A stretch of DNA of 64,000 nucleotides, taken from assembly GCF_009755605.1 (NCBI RefSeq), contig NZ_WPNZ01000022.1, positions 1-64,000 of the forward strand, written 5' to 3'. The notes below the pieces were generated by a model. The model did no database searches. It saw nothing but the letters and a program-made list of their open reading frames with translations, and had not been told where the DNA came from. The DNA is from Streptomyces typhae (GTDB taxonomy: Bacteria; Actinomycetota; Actinomycetes; Streptomycetales; Streptomycetaceae). This document shows positions 32,251 through 39,686 of this stretch, piece by piece. The position numbers and the translations under genes are program-made. The stretch's first letter is position 1, and the number at the start of each line of letters is the position of its first letter.

Positions 32251-33237
32251 ATGTCTGTTCCTGCTCGCCTGCTCGCCTTCGCGGTCGTCGCCGTCCTTGC
32301 GCTGTCCGGCTGCTCCGCCTCCTCCTCGTCGGACGACGGCGACAAGGCGTCCCCCGCGAAGACCCGTACGGTCAAGACCGACTACGGCGAAGTGAAGGTG
32401 CCGACCGAGCCCAAGCGCGTCGTCGTCCTGAACCACGCCCTCGCCGGATACCTCTACGACCTCGACGTGCCGGTGCGCGCCACGATTCCCGAGGACGCCG
32501 ACGGCAAGGGCAAGTTCTCGCCGTACTGGGCGAAGGAGGCGAAGAAGGCGGGCACGACCTTCCTGCCGTGGAGCGTCGACGGGTTCGACCTGGAGGCGAT
32601 CCTCGCCCTCGATCCCGACCTCATCGTCGGCGGGGGCATCGGCTTCCCCCTGTTCCAGGCGGAGAAGGTGTACGACAAGCTCACCGACATCGCTCCGACC
32701 GTGCTCGTGGGCAAGAAGCTCGGTGACTGGCGGAGCCAGTTCTCCTTCCTCGCCGGTGACGTGTTCGGCAAGGCCGACGTCTACAAGCAGCACGTGGCCG
32801 CCTACGACAAGCGGATCTCCGAGGTGAAGAAGGCCATCGAGCCGCCGCCGGGACCGGTGTCCTTCCTCGCCCTGACGGGCGACGGCACCGCCTACGGCCT
32901 CGTGGAGAACGTGGGCCTGCCCACCGAGTTCAAGAAGGTCGGCATCGAACCGGCGCCGGTCTTCGCCAAGGGCGGATTCAAGGTGTACGGGCAGGGCGGC
33001 GACATGTTCGAGCTCTCGACCGAGAAGGTGGGCCAGAACATCACCCAGCCGTCCGTGTTCGTGATGGGCTTCAACAGCGACACCACCGACGTCGCCACCC
33101 TGAAGAAGAACCCCGTGTACGGGGCGCTGCCCGCCTTCAAGTCGAACCACGCCTACGACCTGCCGTACTGGGTGCTGCGCGGTGACTACGACGAGTCGAT
33201 GGCCCTCCTGGACCTCATCGAGAAGAAGTTCTCCTGA
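32251..33237 (+). CDS. Ferric-siderophore ABC transporter substrate-binding lipoprotein
   Basis: A 328-aa extracytoplasmic binding protein. The signal peptide ends in the lipobox LALSGC with Cys21 as lipidation site, followed by a Ser-rich linker. The body has the FepB/FhuD-like type III fold pattern: PTEPKRVVVLNHALAGYLYD, LEAILALDPDLIVGGG, LTDIAPTVLVG, AYDKRISEVKKAI and the final GDYDESMALLDLIEKKF. It delivers a ferric siderophore to the FecCD permeases encoded divergently. The iron box 44 bp upstream predicts induction by iron starvation. Its TGA shares one base with the ATG of the next gene, so they are coupled. Confidence 0.92.
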   Translation: MSVPARLLAFAVVAVLALSGCSASSSSDDGDKASPAKTRTVKTDYGEVKVPTEPKRVVVLNHALAGYLYDLDVPVRATIPEDADGKGKFSPYWAKEAKKAGTTFLPWSVDGFDLEAILALDPDLIVGGGIGFPLFQAEKVYDKLTDIAPTVLVGKKLGDWRSQFSFLAGDVFGKADVYKQHVAAYDKRISEVKKAIEPPPGPVSFLALTGDGTAYGLVENVGLPTEFKKVGIEPAPVFAKGGFKVYGQGGDMFELSTEKVGQNITQPSVFVMGFNSDTTDVATLKKNPVYGALPAFKSNHAYDLPYWVLRGDYDESMALLDLIEKKFS

Positions 33238-35297
33238 TGGCCGCGCAGCGTGCGTACACGACGCATCCCCTCGTCCTGCGCCGGGTCACGGTGCGCCGCG
33301 TCCACGACGTGACGCCCCGGATGCGAAGGGTCGTCCTCGGCGGCGACCAGCTCGCCGCGTTCACCCGCGACGGGAGCCGCCATCCCGCGTTCGCCGCGCC
33401 CGGCTTCGACGACCACATCAAGCTGGTCCTGGCCGCGGACGGGGACGTCCACGCGGCGCTTCCCGCCCAGTTGCCGCACGGCATCGAGTGGACACCGGCC
33501 GAGCACCGGCTGACCCGCGACTACACGCCCCGCCGTGTGGACCCCGAGGCCGGTGAGCTGCACCTCGACTTCGTGAGGCACGGCGACGGACCCGCGGAGG
33601 CCTGGGTCACCTCGGCGCGGGAGGGCGACGAGCTGTGGTTCGTCGGCCCCAAGTCGTCGCTGCGGCTGCCGGACCGGCTCGACTGGATCCTCCTCATCGG
33701 GGACGAGACCGCGCTGCCCGCCATCGGCCGCTTCCTCGACGAACGTCCGCTCGACGCCACGGCGCACGTCCTCGTGACCGTCGCCGACGACTCGGCGCGC
33801 CAGGAACTCGCCCTGCGGGACGACGACACGATCACCTGGGTGGTCGCGGAGCCGGGTGACGCCGCCGCCCTGGACGCGGCCGTCCGCGCGCTGCCGGTGC
33901 CCGCGGGCGAGGGCTACGCCTGGGCGGCGGCGGAGAGCCGGGCGCTGCTGCCCGTCCGCCGGTATCTGGAGCGCGAACGGAAGCTCCCGAAGGACCGGCT
34001 GAACGTCACCGGTTACTGGCACCGCCGGGAGGAGGCGATCGTCGCGGTCGCGCCGGGGGTGGAGGGGGCTGCGGACTTCGGCGCTGGCGCCGCGGGTTCC
34101 GCGGGTGCTGCCGGTTCCGCCGGTGCTGCCGGTGCTGCGGGTGCTGCCTCGCTGGGAGGTGCCGGAGGGGGCGTCCCGTCGCCGCTGCCGTGGCTTGTCG
34201 TACGGGCCGCGTTGCAGCTCGGCGTCGTCGATGCGCTGGCCGACGCGCCGGGGCTCTCGGCCGACGCGCTCGCGCGGCACGTCGGGGTGTCGGGGGCGGG
34301 ACTCGGCGTGCTGCTTCCGACGTTGGCGGCGTGCGGAGTGGTCGTCGGTGACGGCTGCACCGCCGGTGTCGTAGATGGTGCTGGTGGCGACTCTGCCGGC
34401 GGGGGGAGCGGCGGTCTGCGGCTCGGCCCGGCGGGTGAGGAACTGCTCGACGACCACGAGCGCGAGGAGTACACCGGGCACGAGGCCGAGCTGCTGCTCG
34501 CCCTCGCCCATCTGGCTCCCGCGCTCCAGGGGGGCGGTGCGACGTCCGATGCGTCTCGCGCATTCGATGCATCTCGCACACCCGATACGCCTCGCACACC
34601 CGATAGGCCTCGCACACCCGATACGTCGGACACGTCAGGGACATCAGACACGTCAGGAACATCAGGCACGTCAGGGACATCGGGCACGTCGGAGGCGTCC
34701 CCCTGGCGGCTCGCCTCTGGCGCCACTCTGCACGACACGGTGTGCCACGACGCGGAACGCTACGGCGAACTCGTCGAGGAGTGCGAGCAACTGGTCTTCC
34801 TTCTGAACGGCCTGACGGCCGACCCCCTGTGGGACGACGTCCGGACCTGCCTCCTGTCCGGGCCGGGCAGCGCATCGGTGGTGGCCGCCCTCGACGACGC
34901 CGGACGGCGGCCGCGGCTGCGGGTCGCGGAGGACGACGTACCCGCCGCGGTCCTGCGCGGGCACGTGCCGGCGCCGGAACGTGCCGACTGGACGGCGGGC
35001 CCCGCCGATGTCGCCGTCGCCGCGAAGGCCCTCGCGCACCGCACCGACGACGAGGTCGTGCTGCTCCTCACCGGGCTCGCAGCCTGGACCCGTACGGCGA
35101 TCCTCGTCGAGGCATCCCGGCCCGACGGCCTGAGCGCGCACGCGGCCGAGGCGGCCCTGCGCGCGTACGCGGCGACCGGCAGTCCTCTGCGCGACTCCGC
35201 CGCGATCGCCGCCCTCGCCGAGCGGTCGGGCTGGCAGGTGGAGCGGAGCATCGCGCTCGGTTGGGGTACGGAGGCGACGGTCCTGCGGCGGCCCTGA
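33237..35297 (+). CDS. Siderophore-interacting FAD reductase fused to methyltransferase-like region
   Basis: A 686-aa protein, about twice the usual size. Residues 1-265 form a siderophore-interacting (SIP/ViuB-like) flavin reductase: MRRVVLGGDQL, RLTRDYTPRRVDPEAGELHL, DFVRHGDGPAEAWV and DWILLIGDETALPAIGRFL, ending LNVTGYWHRREE. It should reduce the siderophore iron after import. A Gly/Ala linker (about 275-305) leads to a region like the O-methyltransferase dimerisation/winged helix (VVRAALQLGVVDALADAPGL) and, after a TSG-type repeat linker (about 435-480), a degenerate Rossmann methyltransferase-like domain (LLSGPGSASVVAALDDAG). Methyltransferase activity is doubtful because the SAM motif is poor. 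The start overlaps the binding-protein gene by one base. Confidence 0.85.
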   Translation: MAAQRAYTTHPLVLRRVTVRRVHDVTPRMRRVVLGGDQLAAFTRDGSRHPAFAAPGFDDHIKLVLAADGDVHAALPAQLPHGIEWTPAEHRLTRDYTPRRVDPEAGELHLDFVRHGDGPAEAWVTSAREGDELWFVGPKSSLRLPDRLDWILLIGDETALPAIGRFLDERPLDATAHVLVTVADDSARQELALRDDDTITWVVAEPGDAAALDAAVRALPVPAGEGYAWAAAESRALLPVRRYLERERKLPKDRLNVTGYWHRREEAIVAVAPGVEGAADFGAGAAGSAGAAGSAGAAGAAGAASLGGAGGGVPSPLPWLVVRAALQLGVVDALADAPGLSADALARHVGVSGAGLGVLLPTLAACGVVVGDGCTAGVVDGAGGDSAGGGSGGLRLGPAGEELLDDHEREEYTGHEAELLLALAHLAPALQGGGATSDASRAFDASRTPDTPRTPDRPRTPDTSDTSGTSDTSGTSGTSGTSGTSEASPWRLASGATLHDTVCHDAERYGELVEECEQLVFLLNGLTADPLWDDVRTCLLSGPGSASVVAALDDAGRRPRLRVAEDDVPAAVLRGHVPAPERADWTAGPADVAVAAKALAHRTDDEVVLLLTGLAAWTRTAILVEASRPDGLSAHAAEAALRAYAATGSPLRDSAAIAALAERSGWQVERSIALGWGTEATVLRRP
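34546..34695 (+). repeat. In-frame low-complexity repeat linker in the reductase fusion
   Basis: Near-repeats CGCACACCCGATA and ACGTCAGGGACATCAG encode RTPDT and TSGTSDTSG units between the winged-helix-like and Rossmann-like parts. Base composition differs from flanking coding DNA (more AT), consistent with slippage-generated expansion. Confidence 0.7.
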
Positions 35298-35709
35298 AGC
35301 CGGGGCTCCAGGCCCTGGCCGAGGTGAACTCGGCGGTCGGCCGCTTCGGGTACTGCCCGGGGCGGCCGAGAGGCCTGCCCGACTGCCGTCTGCCGTCTGC
35401 CGTCCCGGAACGCGGCTGATCTTTCGTGACCTGCGCCGGTGCCTGCGGCGGCAAAGGCCGTCGGGACGCGCGAGCGTTCGTACGCCGTGGGAGGTTCCGC
35501 ACCAGCGGCCTCGGCGGGCGCCCCACGTATAAGGCGGGCGCCCCACGTATAAATGGGGAAGCTCGGACAGACGGCTGAGGGACCGGGGGTCCGGCGAGGC
35601 ACTGCGAGTCCCTGCCATGTCGCCGGGCTCCAAAGACACTCCAGAAGCACTCCAGAAGCACGTCGAGTGCTGGCGGTGCCGCCAGGGCTCAAGCAACCGA
35701 AAAGGAACC
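35298..35709. other. Intergenic region with two exact 20-bp tandem repeats
   Basis: About 410 bp without a gene. The unit GGCGGGCGCCCCACGTATAA occurs exactly at 35513-35532 and 35533-35552, and the second copy is followed by ATGGGG. TATAA in each unit could form a promoter -10 region. ACTCCAGAAGC is also duplicated near 35637-35660. Confidence 0.6.
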
Positions 35710-36123
35710 ATGAACCATCCGCTGCACGGAACGCTGCACCATGTCGAGTTGTGGGTCAAGGACCTCCGGCGGACGCAGGACTCGCTCGGCTGGCTGCTGG
35801 AGACGTTGGGTTACGTTCCGTTCCAGAGCTGGGAGAGCGGCCGGAGCTGGCGCCTCGGGCCGACCTACATCGTCGTCGAGCAATCGTCGGCGCTCACCGC
35901 CGCCGACCACGATCGCTGCCGCCCCGGGCTCAACCACCTGGCCTTTCACGTCACGGACGCCGAGACGGTGGAGGACCTCGCGGCCCGCGCCTCTCGGCAC
36001 GGCTGGCGTCTGCTGTTCCCCGAGCGGCACCCCCACGCGGGCGGTGGACAGCACTACGCCGCCTACCTCGAAGACACCGACGGCTTCGAGGTCGAGCTGG
36101 TCGCGACCACCACCGGCGGCTGA
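35710..36123 (+). CDS. VOC/glyoxalase-family protein
   Basis: A 137-aa protein with the two beta-alpha-beta-beta-beta modules of the vicinal oxygen chelate superfamily: LHHVELWVKDLRRTQDSLGW with the first metal-ligand His, and GLNHLAFHVTDAETVEDLA, YLEDTDGFEVELVA at the end with the last Glu. Members are isomerases, dioxygenases or resistance proteins; the function here is open. The ATG at 35710 has AAAGGA 3 nt upstream. It is convergent with the next gene, 53 bp away. Confidence 0.85.
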   Translation: MNHPLHGTLHHVELWVKDLRRTQDSLGWLLETLGYVPFQSWESGRSWRLGPTYIVVEQSSALTAADHDRCRPGLNHLAFHVTDAETVEDLAARASRHGWRLLFPERHPHAGGGQHYAAYLEDTDGFEVELVATTTGG

Positions 36124-36176
36124 GGGCTCCGCCGCTCCCCTCCCCTGTCCTCCCAGGACGCGGGACGTGCCGCCTG

Positions 36177-36746
36177 TCAGCGGCTGAACCACGCCTTGCA
36201 CGCGTCGGTCAGCGCGTCGGCCTGGTCCCAGACGTCGCCGATGATGTCGCCGGTGGCGCCGGACGGACGGCACCGACCCATACCGGCGTCAGCCTGCCTG
36301 GCGCCGACCTCGATGGCGGCGCGTGCGACGGCGTCCGGTGCGGCGCAGCCCAGGAGCGGCAGATCGTGCTCACGATGCTCACGTGCCAGGCTGCCGTCGT
36401 CGTTGGGCTCGCTGCACTGCCACAGCGGTCCGCTCTCCGGCCCCTCCGGCAGCCATCTCCATATCAGGTCGAGGCCGTTGGGCCACTCGCCGCCCGGCGG
36501 CGCGTCCGCCCGGCCGCGGTCGTGCACCGGGCGGGGATCGACCCTGATCTCCGCGTAGAGGTAGGCGTGCGAGTCCTGGTCGGGGCATCCCCAGGTGCGG
36601 GGGCGGCCGCGGATGTGGAGGCGGGCGGCTTCGAGTGCCTCGACCACGGCCGCTATGTACGCGCTGTGGGGCAGACCCGTAGCCGCCTCCGGAACGGCTC
36701 CCGGGACCTTCCCGTCGCCTTGAACGTTGCTCTCGTGGGTGTGCAC
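36177..36746 (-). CDS. Hypothetical protein
   Basis: A 189-aa soluble protein I cannot place. It has AYIAAVVEALEAARLHIRGR, HAYLYAEIRVDPRPVHDRG, GLDLIWRWLPEGPESGPLW and a C-terminal helix DQADALTDACKAWF. The GTG at 36746 is chosen because AAAGGA lies 5 nt upstream; an in-frame ATG at 36806 is less well supported. The coding bias is good. It is divergent from the lipoprotein gene at 37009 and convergent with the VOC gene. No function is suggested. Confidence 0.65.
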   Translation of the reverse strand: MHTHESNVQGDGKVPGAVPEAATGLPHSAYIAAVVEALEAARLHIRGRPRTWGCPDQDSHAYLYAEIRVDPRPVHDRGRADAPPGGEWPNGLDLIWRWLPEGPESGPLWQCSEPNDDGSLAREHREHDLPLLGCAAPDAVARAAIEVGARQADAGMGRCRPSGATGDIIGDVWDQADALTDACKAWFSR

Positions 36747-36960
36747 TGCGTTCCTTTCGATCGTCTGGGAGTTCTGACCGGACGTGCGCGAGTCCTGACC
36801 AAACACGGTGCGTCCCGCTCCACCATGCCCACAGAATCACCCGGCGGACCATTCCTCCCGGGAACCTTCCACCATGCACAACACTCCTAGCGAGTGCAGG
36901 TGTTCATCGCCCGCCAGTGAACACGGTCGAAACCGCGGGACCCCGGCAGGTGGAGACCGG

Positions 36961-36996
36961 CCGCAGGCACCACCGCAGGCACCACCGCAGGCACAG
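36961..36996. repeat. Three tandem 12-bp repeats
   Basis: The unit CCGCAGGCACCA is repeated three times (third copy ends CAG) 12 bp upstream of the lipoprotein start. It overlaps the 5' leader. No hairpin is apparent. Confidence 0.8.
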
Positions 36997-37008
36997 GGGA
37001 GAGAAGGC

Positions 37009-37866
37009 ATGACCGATATGGACCCGAGTGTCGGCCCGCGTCCGCCCGGTGCCGGTGTGGACCGGCGTCGGCTCCTCTTCGGCATCCTCCCTGCCACCGC
37101 CCTGCTGGCAGCCGGGTGCGGAGGTTCGGGCTCCGACGAGCGGGGCGCACGCGCGGACTCCGACGAGCACGGCGGTCGGGGTAACCGGCCGGGCGACGGG
37201 TCACCCCTCGCCCTGGTCTACAACGGCCCGCAGGGCTGCTCCGAGTGCGCGCCGTCCGTCGCCGACCTGCTGCGCCGGGCACCACAGCCCTTCAGGGTGA
37301 CGTACGTGGGCCCCGGCACCGGAGTGCCCCTCACCGCCGACACTCTCGCCGACGCGCAGTTGTACGTACAGCCCGGCGGCGGCGCCGACCTCGAAAGGAC
37401 CTGGCGGGACCTGCGCGGCTCGGCCAATGCCGTGCGCGACTGGGTCCGCGGCGGAGGCGGCTACCTGGGCCTGTGCTTCGGCGCGTACCTCGCCGGGCGC
37501 AACCCGGGCTTCGACCTGCTGCCCGGCGACACCGACGGCTACATCGACCTGCCGGACACCACGATCCATCACCAGCGCGACACCGTGGTGCCCGTGACCT
37601 GGCGCGACAAGAAGCGCCACATGTACTTCCAGGACGGTCCCGCCTTCCTCCTCGACGAGGACGCCGACGCCGACGTGTTGGCCACCTACCCGAACGGATC
37701 GGCAGCCGTCGTCGTCGCCCCGTACGGCAAGGGCAGGGTCGGCGTCAGCGGCCCGCACCCGGAGGCCGACCGCTCCTGGTATGCGGAGAAGGGACTGCGC
37801 AACCCCGACGGCGTCCGCTTCGACCTGGCCCACGAGTTGGTGGGGGCCACCGCCGGCCGACGGTGA
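37009..37866 (+). CDS. Tat-type lipoprotein with BPL-N/glutamine amidotransferase-like domain
   Basis: A 285-aa exported protein. Residues 19-37 contain DRRRLLFGILPATALLAAGC: a twin-arginine-like motif and a lipobox, with Cys37 as the predicted lipidated residue. The body matches the biotin-protein-ligase N-terminal (BPL-N) class I glutamine amidotransferase-like fold: LALVYNGPQGCSECAPSV, AQLYVQPGGGADLERTW, VRGGGGYLGLCFGAYLAG with the nucleophile-elbow Cys, and GRVGVSGPHPEADRSWY. Its function outside the cell is not known. The ATG at 37009 has GGGGAGAGAAGG upstream; the ATG at 37018 is an alternative. Confidence 0.82.
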   Translation: MTDMDPSVGPRPPGAGVDRRRLLFGILPATALLAAGCGGSGSDERGARADSDEHGGRGNRPGDGSPLALVYNGPQGCSECAPSVADLLRRAPQPFRVTYVGPGTGVPLTADTLADAQLYVQPGGGADLERTWRDLRGSANAVRDWVRGGGGYLGLCFGAYLAGRNPGFDLLPGDTDGYIDLPDTTIHHQRDTVVPVTWRDKKRHMYFQDGPAFLLDEDADADVLATYPNGSAAVVVAPYGKGRVGVSGPHPEADRSWYAEKGLRNPDGVRFDLAHELVGATAGRR

Positions 37867-38013
37867 GGAACCCTCCGGCGGGGGCCGGCGGTGCGGGACC
37901 CGCCAGGGGGGACCGCCGCAGACACGCCCCCGACCAGGTGTTTAGACTGCGGCACGTACGAACGTCGCGTCGAACGTGCCGCGACCGAACGACCTTCTTT
38001 GGGGGAACTCCAC

Positions 38014-38511
38014 GTGCGTATCCGTACGGGGGCGGCTTCCGCTGCCCTGGCCACTCTGCTCGCCGTCAGCGCGGCCGTCCCGGCCCAGGCCGCAAGCTCC
38101 GACACGCCGCAGTACCGCAGCGTCGCCACCGCGGAGGCGGCCCGCGCCGGTTCCGGCGTCGGGGCGTTCCAGACCCTCGGCGACAACGTCCACTTCTCGC
38201 ACACGGTGCGCGGACACATCAACGCCCACGGCTGGTGGAAGAACCTGAGCGGCCCGGCCAGGGGCGTCAAGGCCAAGGTCACCGTGTGGCTCCAGGTCAA
38301 GCGCGGGGGCCAGTGGAAGACCCTCACCAAGGAGGCCAAGAACGTCTACTCCGGCGGCGGCAGCGGCAAGCGCACGGCGGCCGCGTACAAGTGCACGTAC
38401 AACGTGGGTCTGCACGAGTTCCGCAGCGTCATCGACGTCGACCTGATCGGCTACCCGGACGACAGCCACAAGAAGATCACCGCGACGCAGAAGCTGGGTT
38501 GCGGCCTGTGA
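38014..38511 (+). CDS. Small secreted hypothetical protein
   Basis: A 165-aa protein with a clear signal peptide (RTGASASALATLL-like hydrophobic core, exact segment SAALATLLAVSAAVPAQAA ending AQAA). The mature part contains NVHFSHTVRGHINAHGWWKN, KAKVTVWLQVKRGGQWKTL and HEFRSVIDVDLIGYPDD, a beta-rich secreted domain with two Cys near residues 126 and 162. The GTG at 38014 has GGGGGA 7 nt upstream. The gene is followed by a perfect palindromic terminator. I do not recognise a function. Confidence 0.75.
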   Translation: MRIRTGAASAALATLLAVSAAVPAQAASSDTPQYRSVATAEAARAGSGVGAFQTLGDNVHFSHTVRGHINAHGWWKNLSGPARGVKAKVTVWLQVKRGGQWKTLTKEAKNVYSGGGSGKRTAAAYKCTYNVGLHEFRSVIDVDLIGYPDDSHKKITATQKLGCGL

Positions 38512-38529
38512 TCCACGGCTGACGGCCGG

Positions 38530-38563
38530 GGCGGTGCCGGAAGAGTACTCTTCCGGCACCGCC
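38530..38563. terminator. Perfect 34-bp palindrome, probable terminator
   Basis: The half-site GGCGGTGCCGGAAGAGT is followed directly by its exact reverse complement, centred on AGTACT. It lies 18 nt after the stop of the secreted-protein gene, followed by a pyrimidine-rich stretch. It most likely folds as a terminator; perfect symmetry at the DNA level also allows protein binding. Confidence 0.75.
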
Positions 38564-38590
38564 TGCTTCTCTCTCCGGGAGTGCCTGCCT

Positions 38591-39436
38591 GTGTTTCCCC
38601 CCACCGTCGCCGTCGGTCTGCACGGCACCCTTCAACTGCGTCCGTGGTTCGACGGGGTGATGCCGCAGGATGGCGACACCGATGTCGCGGAGGACGTCCT
38701 CTCCCTCGTCGTCGATCGCGCCGGTTCCTACGGCTGGCGGACCGTGGGCGGGCTGCTGCACGAGAACGGCGAGGTCACAGCCAGCCACGAACCCACGGCG
38801 TGGGCTCATGAGGAGGTCGGCGGTGACTGGACGCAGGACGGTCAGGTGCGCCAGTTGGCGTGGCTGGGGGCAGGGGTGCTCACCGACCCGCCGCGTCCGG
38901 GGCTCCCCCTGCGGCCGATCGCCCTCCTGCTGTCCGAGGCCCTCGCCCGCGCGGGCGAGGTGACCTTCACCGGTCTGCACGCCTTGCTGCCGCTGCACGC
39001 GACCGAGCGCGACACCGCCTTCCACCAGATCGAGCTGGCACCGTGGTTCGGCCTGGCCGATCCGGATGCCCGGTACGAGGTGGTGGTGACCGTCTCCTGC
39101 CGAACCCCCGGGGACGGTGGAGGTGGCGAGCACGACGTGACGGCCCTGCGCGAAGCGGTACGGGAGAAGGCGCAGGGGATGGTGGATGTCTTCGCGGCGG
39201 GCACGAAGGACACGCCCTCGGGGGCCGAGAGCGCGCTCCCCGGGCTTGACCTCGATCTCCGCCGTACGGTGCACACCGACGGGATGCGGGAAGTGGTCCG
39301 GTTCGGCTGCGGCACGCGGGAGTGGTCGCCGGACGTGGCGGTGTGGCTGGTGGAGATGACCGCCGAGGCCCTGCGCGAGGCGGGGCGACCGGCACCGGTG
39401 GTCGTCACGGCCTCCCTGGTGACCCCGCCCGCGTAG
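38591..39436 (+). CDS. Hypothetical protein
   Basis: A 281-aa soluble protein without a recognised family. Segments such as VAVGLHGTLQLRPWFDGV, DTAFHQIELAPWFGLADPDA and DVAVWLVEMTAEALREAG suggest two related alpha/beta halves. The GTG at 38591 has GGGAG 9 nt upstream, and the coding bias is strong throughout. It lies 79 bp after the secreted-protein gene but beyond the strong terminator, so it probably has its own promoter. Confidence 0.68.
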   Translation: MFPPTVAVGLHGTLQLRPWFDGVMPQDGDTDVAEDVLSLVVDRAGSYGWRTVGGLLHENGEVTASHEPTAWAHEEVGGDWTQDGQVRQLAWLGAGVLTDPPRPGLPLRPIALLLSEALARAGEVTFTGLHALLPLHATERDTAFHQIELAPWFGLADPDARYEVVVTVSCRTPGDGGGGEHDVTALREAVREKAQGMVDVFAAGTKDTPSGAESALPGLDLDLRRTVHTDGMREVVRFGCGTREWSPDVAVWLVEMTAEALREAGRPAPVVVTASLVTPPA

Positions 39437-39637
39437 CCCGAGTCGCTCCGGGCATGCCCGGTGAAGACGTCCCCGCCGACCTTCAGGACCGCTCCCGGCT
39501 GTACCACAGCGTGCCGGCCGCCACCACGCCCTGGCCTGGCTGGACGACGAACGCCCCGACCTCGTCGCCACCGCTCGGCGACCGGCGCGGCGATGGCGGG
39601 CCGAAGGGAACGGCCATTCGGTGGGGTCGATGCGGCA

Positions 39638-39671
39638 GGACGGGACGGACCACGACTGGTCCGTCCCGTCC
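39638..39671. terminator. Strong terminator hairpin downstream of chitinase
   Basis: Perfect 15-bp arms GGACGGGACGGACCA and TGGTCCGTCCCGTCC enclose the tetraloop CGAC, 15 bp beyond the chitinase stop on the minus strand. Confidence 0.85.
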
Positions 39672-39686
39672 GATCGGGGCCGTGCG

